21,191 nucleotides of DNA. It comes from JBDRAU01 sp043823315 (GTDB taxonomy: Bacteria; Patescibacteriota; UBA1384; DTJR01). Shown in pieces: positions 13,847 to 21,191 of this stretch. The stretch covers positions 1-21,191 of the forward strand of contig JBDRAU010000044.1 in assembly GCA_043823315.1 (NCBI GenBank). Direction: 5' to 3'. The translations under genes were made by a program, and so were the position numbers. How positions within the stretch are numbered: the first letter of the stretch is position 1; each line of letters begins with the position of its first letter. The notes beneath the pieces were generated by a model, which saw nothing but the letters and a program-made list of their open reading frames with translations, was not told the origin of the DNA and made no database searches.

Positions 13847-13932
13847 TACAAAAACTACTAATTTACTAATCTATCTAAAGTACGAATGTACGAATTATTA
13901 GTATATTGGGTAAATTCGTATATTAGTTAGTT

Positions 13933-16900
13933 CTACAGCTTCGTCAAACTTAGATCTAATCGTCCAATATCGGCAATAGAAGTGATTTTAACCAGTTCGG
14001 TGCGAACACTTTTATACCCCGGACGAGAAATATCAAGGCGGTATTCTCCAGGATCAAGATTAGCTTGGAATTTGCCATCCTCACCGCTCACGACCGTGGT
14101 CTTCAATCGATTATATTTATCAAGCACTCTGATCATCACTAACGGCACCGGCTTACCGTGCTGATCCCGCACAAGGCCGTAAGCACGCTTTTTGAGCATA
14201 TTGCTAATCTCCCAAGCCCACATTAGCACGTAAAGTGCCGCTAGAATATAATGTAATATTTTATGTTCAGTGAATAACAAATAAGCCGTCGAGAGCGTAC
14301 CCAGGATCATGAGCGGAAACCTGATAATCTGGAAAAATCTTGAAATATTTGAAATAACTCTAAGCTCCACAAGATCGAATGTACTAACCTCAACTCTATC
14401 AACTGGTACATTGAAATTTATCTGAGCTTTTTCAATTCCATCTCCATCTACCTTAAAGTTTCCACCTTTATACAGGTTGGCATAGCGGCCGTCTGTCTGA
14501 CCCACAATGAGCCGTGTCGGGAAATCATAACCAGTTTGGGAGATCGTTAAAGAATATGTGCCTGCAGGCATTATAAAGCCAAATTGACCAGCAGCATTAG
14601 TCCTAACAGATGCTCTAAGTTTGCCGCCAGGTTCCGAGAAAACTCTCACCAATGCTTTTTCGATTGGATGCTTGTTTGAACTGTCATAAATCACTCCCCA
14701 GGCATGTCTCCCCCCTGGCCACCCGACAGCCGGAATAATTCCACCTAAAGACGCAGGTAATCCCGAAGCCGACCAAATAGGTGCTGAAAAAAGATTAAAC
14801 AATCCACTCAAGATACGGGAAAGCCAAGGAAGAGCAGATAATATGGTCAGCAGATAACCAAGGATAGTTGCGAGAAGAGTACCCAGGACAAAAAACGGTA
14901 GCAGAGTTTTGACAGTGGTAGGAGGCCTATACCCACCGGGAGGATTGATGGTTGGTGTTGGCAAAGGAGTCGGAGAAATGTCATCGTCATCGCCATCATC
15001 GTCGTCATCTCCGCAAGCCCTTAATTTATCAGCATCAGTAAAGTCCATTACATCACCAGAATCATTAGGTCCGGCGTAGCTGGAATAATTTGCGTTTGAA
15101 TCAAACACAAAGCTATCGCCAAGATCTTGTCCGCCAGTATAAATATATAGTACTCCGGGTGTATTTGGCGTTGACACATAATGCCTATTGTCAGCAACAT
15201 AAACCAAAATCTTTGCCCCCGGGAGATCCTCAGCTATTTCGTCGGGAATAGCCACACAATGAGTTCCCTTCAAAAATACTAATTCATCTGTCGATCTTGA
15301 CCTTGCTACCTCCTTGACAGGAGAAGGTAAACTTTCAATAACCGCTCCTGGAAGCGGATCAAAATCATGCTCTATTCTTTTGTAAACCGATCCTCCATCC
15401 GTAGAAAGATAAATGTCAAAAACCGGAGAATCTGTATTTCCCCTAAAGTCGGTTAACTTACCCGATATCAAGTCCTGATAGCCAGCGAGGGTAGTTATAC
15501 CACCTCCACCGATAAAGGTACGTGAGTAATAAAAATCTACCTCAATTCCCTGGCCTATAATTGGCGTTTGGGTGGGTCGCGGAGTAGCCGACGGGCCAGG
15601 AGTTGGAGAGGGACTGGGTATGGGCGTTACGGAAGGGCTTGGAGTAGCGGTTGGCGATGGAGAGGGGCTTGGAACTGGGGTCGGTGATGATGCGCTGTCC
15701 GTTATAGCTAACTCTTTTGAAGAGTTTGCACTAACCGTGCCATGTTCTACAAAAACCCGTGGAATGGCCTGGCCGCCTACTTCAGATATGGTGTAGTCGC
15801 TTACATCAGATTGCCCATACTGCCGCGATATCTCTTTGCTTGTTGAACTGCTCGGTAGATTAAGAAATTTTTTACCTATATCGGGATCTGCCGGATCACC
15901 GCAGGTAGCAATTAGATCATTTAAAACCAGTGAATCAGTATCCGGACAATTCCACCAGAAATAGTAATTATATGAATCTTTTGTGTTATTTGACTGCGTC
16001 GTAGCGCGCAGCGTTGTTGAATCGCCTTTGTTGATCGACGAAGGAGTCAGCGTCAAATCTGCCGTAAGAGTGTCTGGAATTATAACTTCGGGAATATCTA
16101 TTTCAGTATTTGCAACAGCTTGAATCTCCTGTCTTTCGGCTAGCACAAACGGATGCCTAAGTCCTGCAAGCGCGTAACTCGTTGATGTATTTGCCGTAAT
16201 CTCGTTTTCTGTAGCAGTTAGTACAGTTCCCTTTGTTGCATCAGTTGGATTGCCGCAAATCGATTCCAGCTTTGAGTAATCTTGAGTATTCGGCTGACAA
16301 TCCCACCAAATTTTGTAAACTGTCTGACCAGCAGCACTTCCGGAAATATTCGCTAAAATATCAACTTTTGCAGGTAAAGTATTGTCCGGGGAGGTTCTAA
16401 CCGCCCCGAGCGAAACATTGAGAGTCGGAATCGGAACTTCGTTTATAGCTATTCGCGACCTTGCTTCCTGGGGATCGGCCGATCCCCTTTCTACAACCAC
16501 CTTAGGATAAAATGTGCCCGCCTGAATATAGTCATGAGTGACGATTTTTTGATTTGAATTTTCAGTATACTTAGCACCTTTTGAACTGTCATAGGGACTA
16601 CCGCATGAATTAGTCAGATCTGCAATATTGGTTCCAGCTACATTACAATTCCACCAAAAAGTATAGTTAACAGATCCCGTGGCTGTTCCCCCTGCCGAGG
16701 CAGTCAAGGTGGCTGGTTTTGCCGCCCCTTCGGCTGTTGTTGGATTAATGATGAGTCCAGCCGTCAGGGTAGGCTTTACTACCTCCATGGTCGCGCTGGC
16801 TGCTTTAGTTATGCCAGCATGAATAACTAAGGCCTTAGGATAAAAAGTCCCGACGGTTGAATAGATGTGGCTTGCCTTGAAACTTATTGCCGAGGCAGGC

Positions 16901-19416
16901 TGGTCTAAAACGACACTTCCAATAAATGGGTTGGATGGATCTCCGCAGGCATATTTCATTGTATTATAATCATCGACTACCGGCTTGTCACAATTCCACC
17001 AAAAATAATAGAAATAACTGCCACTAGGTTTATTAGTAGAAGATATGGCATTTAACTCTACTGATTCCCCCGGCGATGACTGCGCTGGCGATACATTCAA
17101 ATCCAAACCAAGAGTGGTTGTAGGTGGTGGGGAGGGTGAAGGCGTTGGCGTATCTAATCCTGGCGCGCATTGAAGATTCTTATCATGTTTTAAGCTACTT
17201 ACAGGAACAGCTTCTACAGGTTGGCTCTGACTCTTCCAGTAGAGATGAATGTCGGCAATATCTGTTCCCTCGTAATATTCTACCTTGATCGGGACGGGAA
17301 CATCTGCTTGAAGTGTTATCTGGGCTTCCTTACTCTGCTGGGTTGCATGATCCGCCCAATCGTTGACATATTGTCTGCCATCAATCCACAATCTGGCAGC
17401 GTCATTGTAATCAACCTTGAAGAAATATGTTTCCGTGTATTTGGGAACTACCACTCCTTCCCATCTAGCTGAGAAATTATCTTTATCAATCACTGTATTG
17501 AATGGAGTTCCGATACCCCAGTTGAACTGAATGTTCTCTGATCTAGTTTTGAGATATGTATCGAAGGATTTACCATTGTAGTAACAACCCTGTAGGCCAT
17601 CGACGAGGTTGGGATCGGGAAGGGATGCCGTAGTATCTAAGCTTGGTGCACATTGAAGATTCTTATCATGCTTTAAGTTGCTTAGAGGCACGATTTCTAC
17701 AGGTTGGCTCTGGCTCTTCCAGTAGAGGTGAATATCCGCAATGTCAGTTGCTTCATAGTATTCTAACTTTATTGAGACTGGAACGCCTGCCTGAAGTGTT
17801 ATCTGGGCTTCCTTACTCTGCGAGGATGCGTGATCAGCCCAATCGTTAACATATTCCCTGCCATCAATCCACAGTCGGGCAGCATCATTGTAATCGATCT
17901 TGAAGGTATAGTTCTCTGAATATTTGGGTACTACCACTCCTTCCCATCTAGCTGAGAAATTATCAATGTCGCCAACATTGGTAAGCGGTCGCCCGATACC
18001 CCATAGGAAGTTGATATTCTCTGATCTCGTTCCAATATATGTATCGAAGGATTTACCGTTGTAGTAACAACCTCTCAAACCACCAACTAGATCAGAGTCA
18101 GGTGAGGGTGCTGGAGTTAGAGTAACAGGCGCCACATATTTATTAACCTGCAATGAAGCGCTCTTTGAGGCGCTGGCGTTGCCCTGTTCAATAACGACTT
18201 TCGGGTTATAAGTACCCTCTTTATCGTAAAGATGTTGAATTGATTTTGTAACTGTTGACGCAGGTAGATTATCAAATTTTGCACCTTTTGTTTGATCTGC
18301 TGGATCACCGCATTCTTGTACAGTTTGAGCATAACTTGTCGCATTGGAAGCGCAATTCCACCAGAAAGAATAATTTATTGAATTTGTAATATTGTTTGTA
18401 CTGCCAGTCGCCGAGAGAGTGACTTGCCTCGAAGTATCGGAGGGATTTGGATTAAGAGTAAGGTTCGGCGTTATCACCGTAGGAGGCTCGGTAACGGTTA
18501 TATTCATCCTGTTTTCAACAGTGAGATTGCCTTGATTGATAATAACCTTGGACGTATAAGTGCCCGGACTCGTATAAGAGCATATTTTGTCCATAGTCAC
18601 ATAAGACTGAATGCGATTAAGCATAGTTTCAAACGGGGTGGGATTATTCGTATTTATGCCCGAATCAGACCTGTCGCAGTAAAAATGATAATTATAATTA
18701 CCAGTATTATTTGCACTTGTGGCGTATCCTTTATACCAAGTGTAGTATGGTACAACTCCGCCGGAACCACCGGTGATGAGTGCGGAGAGTGATGGAGAGT
18801 TAGTAGGAGTTGGAGTAACGGAAGGTCCAACCGTTGCGGTTGATGTCGGACAAGAGCCGTCCAGTGAAAGCTTAAGTGTAGTTGGGCAAATTGTGAATGT
18901 AGCTAGCTTACAAGCGATCATTGTACTATTTACTTCTGTTAGCGGAGTTGAATATCCCTGTTTAACCCAGCTTAAGCAAATTTTATTTGTGTATGTCCCT
19001 GCGGAGTACCTTCCGGCCAGAAAGCCAGTGTATGAATGTTCAGATCCAACCTTTGCGTAAGAAGAAGGAGAATAATACAAACCTGGGTCAGGACTGGTTC
19101 CGCAAGAAGTAGAATCCAAACTTGTATTGGGACAGTTAACCCATCCCCAATACGTAGGGTCTGGATAGTTAAAACCAGCAACACCAACTGGTTGAGACAA
19201 GGAAATATTGCTGAGAACATTCGGGTAAAATTGTACAATCCTTCGTTCACCATTATCATCACTGATAGTATTGTATTCCTTAATTTCCAACGACCTAAAG
19301 TCTGGATAGCTTACCGCCTTGGCTTTTCCAGCACCGAGAAAAAGTAAAATACAGAACACTCCCAAAGAGACAATTCTATTTATTCTTTTCCTTATAATTA
19401 GATTTGATATATTCAT
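13933..19416 (-). CDS. Giant PA14-containing surface protein with WWNC repeat modules and C-terminal membrane domains
   Basis: 1827 residues from the ATG at 19416. This start is chosen because it opens a signal peptide (MNISNLIIRKRINRIVSLGVF...KAKA); the frame extends 13 codons further into the upstream gene. In order: a Cys-containing N-terminal region; beta-sandwich modules with the signature Y-x-FWW(N/D)C-x13/14-CG(D/N/S)P at about 352, 806, 921, 1037 and 1154; two PA14 domains (about 444-592 and 602-747, each with RWEG, ARLWIDG, NDWADH and HLYWKS); a Pro/Ser/Thr linker (about 1243-1285); an unrecognised domain and an Asp-rich tract (about 1470-1480). Then come a membrane helix (about 1503-1528), a carboxypeptidase-regulatory-like domain (about 1572-1637), two more helices (about 1699-1737) and a second such domain (about 1744-1825). 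PA14 domains often bind glycans, so an adhesin role is inferred. It follows the Fn3-like gene by 19 nt. No clear terminator is seen. Confidence 0.85.
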   Translation of the reverse strand: MNISNLIIRKRINRIVSLGVFCILLFLGAGKAKAVSYPDFRSLEIKEYNTISDDNGERRIVQFYPNVLSNISLSQPVGVAGFNYPDPTYWGWVNCPNTSLDSTSCGTSPDPGLYYSPSSYAKVGSEHSYTGFLAGRYSAGTYTNKICLSWVKQGYSTPLTEVNSTMIACKLATFTICPTTLKLSLDGSCPTSTATVGPSVTPTPTNSPSLSALITGGSGGVVPYYTWYKGYATSANNTGNYNYHFYCDRSDSGINTNNPTPFETMLNRIQSYVTMDKICSYTSPGTYTSKVIINQGNLTVENRMNITVTEPPTVITPNLTLNPNPSDTSRQVTLSATGSTNNITNSINYSFWWNCASNATSYAQTVQECGDPADQTKGAKFDNLPASTVTKSIQHLYDKEGTYNPKVVIEQGNASASKSASLQVNKYVAPVTLTPAPSPDSDLVGGLRGCYYNGKSFDTYIGTRSENINFLWGIGRPLTNVGDIDNFSARWEGVVVPKYSENYTFKIDYNDAARLWIDGREYVNDWADHASSQSKEAQITLQAGVPVSIKLEYYEATDIADIHLYWKSQSQPVEIVPLSNLKHDKNLQCAPSLDTTASLPDPNLVDGLQGCYYNGKSFDTYLKTRSENIQFNWGIGTPFNTVIDKDNFSARWEGVVVPKYTETYFFKVDYNDAARLWIDGRQYVNDWADHATQQSKEAQITLQADVPVPIKVEYYEGTDIADIHLYWKSQSQPVEAVPVSSLKHDKNLQCAPGLDTPTPSPSPPPTTTLGLDLNVSPAQSSPGESVELNAISSTNKPSGSYFYYFWWNCDKPVVDDYNTMKYACGDPSNPFIGSVVLDQPASAISFKASHIYSTVGTFYPKALVIHAGITKAASATMEVVKPTLTAGLIINPTTAEGAAKPATLTASAGGTATGSVNYTFWWNCNVAGTNIADLTNSCGSPYDSSKGAKYTENSNQKIVTHDYIQAGTFYPKVVVERGSADPQEARSRIAINEVPIPTLNVSLGAVRTSPDNTLPAKVDILANISGSAAGQTVYKIWWDCQPNTQDYSKLESICGNPTDATKGTVLTATENEITANTSTSYALAGLRHPFVLAERQEIQAVANTEIDIPEVIIPDTLTADLTLTPSSINKGDSTTLRATTQSNNTKDSYNYYFWWNCPDTDSLVLNDLIATCGDPADPDIGKKFLNLPSSSTSKEISRQYGQSDVSDYTISEVGGQAIPRVFVEHGTVSANSSKELAITDSASSPTPVPSPSPSPTATPSPSVTPIPSPSPTPGPSATPRPTQTPIIGQGIEVDFYYSRTFIGGGGITTLAGYQDLISGKLTDFRGNTDSPVFDIYLSTDGGSVYKRIEHDFDPLPGAVIESLPSPVKEVARSRSTDELVFLKGTHCVAIPDEIAEDLPGAKILVYVADNRHYVSTPNTPGVLYIYTGGQDLGDSFVFDSNANYSSYAGPNDSGDVMDFTDADKLRACGDDDDDGDDDDISPTPLPTPTINPPGGYRPPTTVKTLLPFFVLGTLLATILGYLLTILSALPWLSRILSGLFNLFSAPIWSASGLPASLGGIIPAVGWPGGRHAWGVIYDSSNKHPIEKALVRVFSEPGGKLRASVRTNAAGQFGFIMPAGTYSLTISQTGYDFPTRLIVGQTDGRYANLYKGGNFKVDGDGIEKAQINFNVPVDRVEVSTFDLVELRVISNISRFFQIIRFPLMILGTLSTAYLLFTEHKILHYILAALYVLMWAWEISNMLKKRAYGLVRDQHGKPVPLVMIRVLDKYNRLKTTVVSGEDGKFQANLDPGEYRLDISRPGYKSVRTELVKITSIADIGRLDLSLTKL
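17161..18093 (-). repeat. Tandem duplication encoding the two PA14 domains
   Basis: Two copies of about 453 bp (17641-18093 and 17161-17613) with long identical DNA runs, for example around the segments coding NDWADH and LYWKSQSQPVE. The proteins differ at a minority of positions, mostly in loops. This is a fairly recent in-frame duplication inside the gene. Confidence 0.85.
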
Positions 19417-19435
19417 ATAAATTTTTTGTCTTTGG

Positions 19436-19984
19436 CTATGGCACATAAATCGCATTCCTTAGTTGCGGATCGCCGCAAAAACAAGATTCTTCGCCGCAAA
19501 ACCACTCGTATTCTCCAGGCTGACAAAACGTAGATGTTGCCGAAGGGGTTGGAGTTGAAGATGGTGTTGAAGTTACAGTTGTTGTTGAAGAAGGCGTAGG
19601 CGTTACAGTTGGCGTTCCTCCGCCATAAACGAATGAGTTTTCATCCGAGTACAAACTCCAAACATCGTGCTGATCTTGGTAACGAACTTTCCAGTAGTAA
19701 GTTGTTCCGGAAGTAAAAGTTGCTCCGGGAACAGAAATAGATGTAACTGCCCCCGCAACCTGGTCGTAAACGGTCCCTCCGGAGTCTCGAATTACCCATT
19801 GACTGGCTTGAAAGGTATCTTCAGCGTCAGTATCGGAAAACGCCGAACCCGTTAAGGTTACATCGGAAGCGGCACTAGCAAAATCGGTGAGTCTAAAAAG
19901 TAAAAAAACGGTTACTAAAAACAATCCCAAAAAAACAGTTATTCCAAGACCCTTTCCCCTTGGGGTAATATCTTTTTCCCTCAT
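19436..19984 (-). CDS. Small secreted Fn3-like protein with Cys-rich tail
   Basis: 182 residues. A basic N-terminus and hydrophobic segment (about 14-31) precede a likely cleavage site after ASA (about 36-39). One fibronectin III-like beta-sandwich follows (about 41-120, with the typical SGTTYYWKVRYQD strand), then a Thr/Ser/Pro linker (about 124-152), and a short tail with Cys at 154, 163, 168 and 170. No enzyme motif is seen. It is the first gene of a unit with the giant PA14 protein and ends 19 nt before it, so the two are probably made together. The start is supported by a promoter whose -10 box lies 7 nt upstream, implying a leaderless mRNA. The function is unknown. Confidence 0.75.
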   Translation of the reverse strand: MREKDITPRGKGLGITVFLGLFLVTVFLLFRLTDFASAASDVTLTGSAFSDTDAEDTFQASQWVIRDSGGTVYDQVAGAVTSISVPGATFTSGTTYYWKVRYQDQHDVWSLYSDENSFVYGGGTPTVTPTPSSTTTVTSTPSSTPTPSATSTFCQPGEYEWFCGEESCFCGDPQLRNAIYVP

Positions 19985-19991
19985 TGACTAT

Positions 19992-20020
19992 ATTTTACCC
20001 CCACACCCAACTAATATCAA
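19992..20020 (-). promoter_or_regulatory. Leaderless promoter of the Fn3/PA14 surface unit
   Basis: TTGATA (20015-20020), a 17-bp spacer and TAAAAT (19992-19997) on the minus strand. The -10 box ends 7 nt before the ATG at 19984. The spacer is almost filled by the left arm of the 15-bp inverted repeat. Confidence 0.65.
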
Positions 20021-20093
20021 ACAAACCTCTTCAGCTATTTAAAGTACTCAAAACTCAAGTAATCTCTAGATATACATCGTTGGGTGTGGGGGT
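19997..20093. repeat. 15-bp perfect inverted repeat in the divergent intergenic region
   Basis: ACCCCCACACCCAAC (19997-20011) and its exact reverse complement (20079-20093) are separated by 67 bp. The left arm sits between the -35 and -10 boxes of the surface unit. The pair could be a two-site operator with looping, or the ends of a small element. Confidence 0.65.
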
Positions 20094-20192
20094 GTACCAA
20101 AATCCTAGCATAATATGTAAAATAACTTGAAAAAATAATTTTCGACTTTATTATAAAGATATTGGAAATATAACTAACCAAGGCGGGATAAA

Positions 20193-21191
20193 ATGAATTA
20201 CCAAGAAATCGAGAAACTCATCGAAAAAACCGGTAAAAGATTAAAACTCAAAAAGAGTTTGATCAATGAAATAAAAAAGCCCAAAAAGATCATCAGGGTT
20301 AAGTTCCCCGTTTTAATGGATAATGGCAAGACGCGGATTTTCTCAGGCATCAGAGTTCAGCACAATAATGCCCGCGGACCATACAAGGGCGGTCTTCGAT
20401 TTCACCAGCACGTTTCAACGGACGAAGTTAAAATTTTGGCAGCTTTGATGAGCTTGAAAACCGCCGTCATAGACGTTCCGTTTGGCGGAGGAAAGGGCGG
20501 AGTAACAGTTGATCCAGGAACTCTTTCGAAGGGTGAGCTAAAGAGGTTAACCAAAAGTTTTGCAAGAAGCATCTATAAAGAAATCGGTGAACACAAAGAT
20601 ATTCCGGCTCCCGACGTTAACACTAATCCCGAAATCATGAAGTGGTTTCGCGAGGAATATGAAAAAATTGTCGGTAAAAAAGCTCCCGGAGTTATTACCG
20701 GAAAAGCCCTAAACGACGGTGGGATTAAAGTGCGCGATGAAGCAACCGGACTCGGAGGCGCCGCGATTACTCTGGAAGTGACAAAATTGATGCTCAAAAA
20801 GAAACCGCAGGATACCACCGTAGCAATCCAAGGATTCGGCAATGTCGGCTCGCATCTGGCTCATCACCTGACCCACATGGGATTCAAGATTGTGGCGATC
20901 GCCGATGCCGCTAGCGGTATTTTGCACAAGGACGGAATCGATTATCACGAAACCCACAAGCGTTATTGGTCGGGAGAAAAAATTTCCGACCTATGCGTCT
21001 GTTCAATCCACGGTCCCTCCAATGATTGCAGTAAGATTAACGGTGAAAACGTCCTTTATCAAGATGTTGATATCTTAATTCCCGCTGCGATCGGCGAACA
21101 AATCAATAAACAAAACGCTTCAAAGATTAAAGCTAAAATTATTATCGAGATGGCCAATCATCCGGTTCTAGAAGAAGCAGAAAAAATACTT
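20193..21191 (+). CDS. gdhA: Glutamate dehydrogenase (C-terminus cut by window edge)
   Basis: 333 residues are visible from the ATG at 20193, open to the window end. Family landmarks are in order: GPYKGGLRFH (about 62-71), the catalytic-Lys block KTAVIDVPFGGGKGG (about 89-103), DIPAPDVNTNPEIM (about 137-150) with the catalytic Asp, and a Rossmann domain with GFGNVGSH (about 215-222) and IADAASG. The enzyme interconverts glutamate and 2-oxoglutarate plus ammonia with NAD(P). Two departures are visible: the usual EGANGP near the C-terminus reads EMANHP, and a loop near residue 270-285 carries three Cys (LCVCSIHG...DCS). The upstream site AAGGCGGG is a weak Shine-Dalgarno. Co-factor preference cannot be told from what is seen. 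Confidence 0.92.
   Translation, partial: MNYQEIEKLIEKTGKRLKLKKSLINEIKKPKKIIRVKFPVLMDNGKTRIFSGIRVQHNNARGPYKGGLRFHQHVSTDEVKILAALMSLKTAVIDVPFGGGKGGVTVDPGTLSKGELKRLTKSFARSIYKEIGEHKDIPAPDVNTNPEIMKWFREEYEKIVGKKAPGVITGKALNDGGIKVRDEATGLGGAAITLEVTKLMLKKKPQDTTVAIQGFGNVGSHLAHHLTHMGFKIVAIADAASGILHKDGIDYHETHKRYWSGEKISDLCVCSIHGPSNDCSKINGENVLYQDVDILIPAAIGEQINKQNASKIKAKIIIEMANHPVLEEAEKIL

Noticed and set aside
13933..13960. LPXTG or other sortase anchor on the surface proteins
   Set aside because: None of the large secreted proteins ends in an LPXTG-helix-basic tail; they use plain membrane helices.

Overview
The window looks like chromosomal DNA of a candidate-phyla-radiation bacterium (Patescibacteria, possibly the Microgenomates side). 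This is an inference, not a search result. The supporting signs are type IV pilus PilN/PilO-like genes, very long secreted proteins with Pro/Thr/Ser linkers and plain C-terminal membrane anchors (no LPXTG sortase signal), leaderless genes, and many short palindromic repeats whose chance translation reads PACRQAG. TGA serves as a normal stop (end of the PilN-like gene), so there is no sign of the UGA-glycine code.

Layout, left to right. 1-1115 (minus): PilO-like (cut by the window edge) and PilN-like genes with their promoter. 1116-1578: promoter, a palindromic MITE-like repeat and a terminator. 1579-6759 (minus): a 1726-residue secreted Ig-like repeat protein with a C-terminal anchor. 6760-7102: palindromic repeats. 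7103-9170 (minus): an Ig-like membrane protein followed by a DivIC/FtsB-type division protein. 9171-9982: promoter, early hairpin terminator, a dense array of nested hairpin repeats and a strong bidirectional terminator. 9983-10489 (minus): a membrane-anchored CAP/SCP protein with a perfect consensus promoter. 10557-11030: a hairpin repeat, then an apparently unknown structured RNA of about 200 nt with its own promoter and terminator. 11097-11171 (minus): tRNA-Ile with the unusual anticodon UAU. 11237-12706 (plus): an L,D-transpeptidase. 12981-13712 (minus): an XRE helix-turn-helix domain fused to an Hsp20 small heat shock protein. 13933-19984 (minus): a two-gene unit, a small Fn3-like secreted protein followed by an 1827-residue surface protein with two PA14 domains, five Cys-paired WWNC modules and carboxypeptidase-regulatory-like domains. 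20193-21191 (plus): glutamate dehydrogenase, cut by the right edge.

Most genes serve the cell envelope: pilus assembly, surface adhesins or glycan-binding proteins, peptidoglycan cross-linking, division and a secreted CAP protein. The most distinctive system is the HTH-Hsp20 fusion. It has a near-ideal leaderless promoter, a perfect inverted repeat lying between and over the promoter boxes, and an internal Shine-Dalgarno plus ATG that could release a free Hsp20. This suggests a self-contained, autoregulated stress switch.

Promoters are unusually legible. Several genes have the -10 box 6-7 nt before the start codon and no Shine-Dalgarno site (leaderless), while others have clear GGAGG-type sites. 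Two of the promoters are directly preceded by a repeat hairpin with the same loop but a covarying stem.
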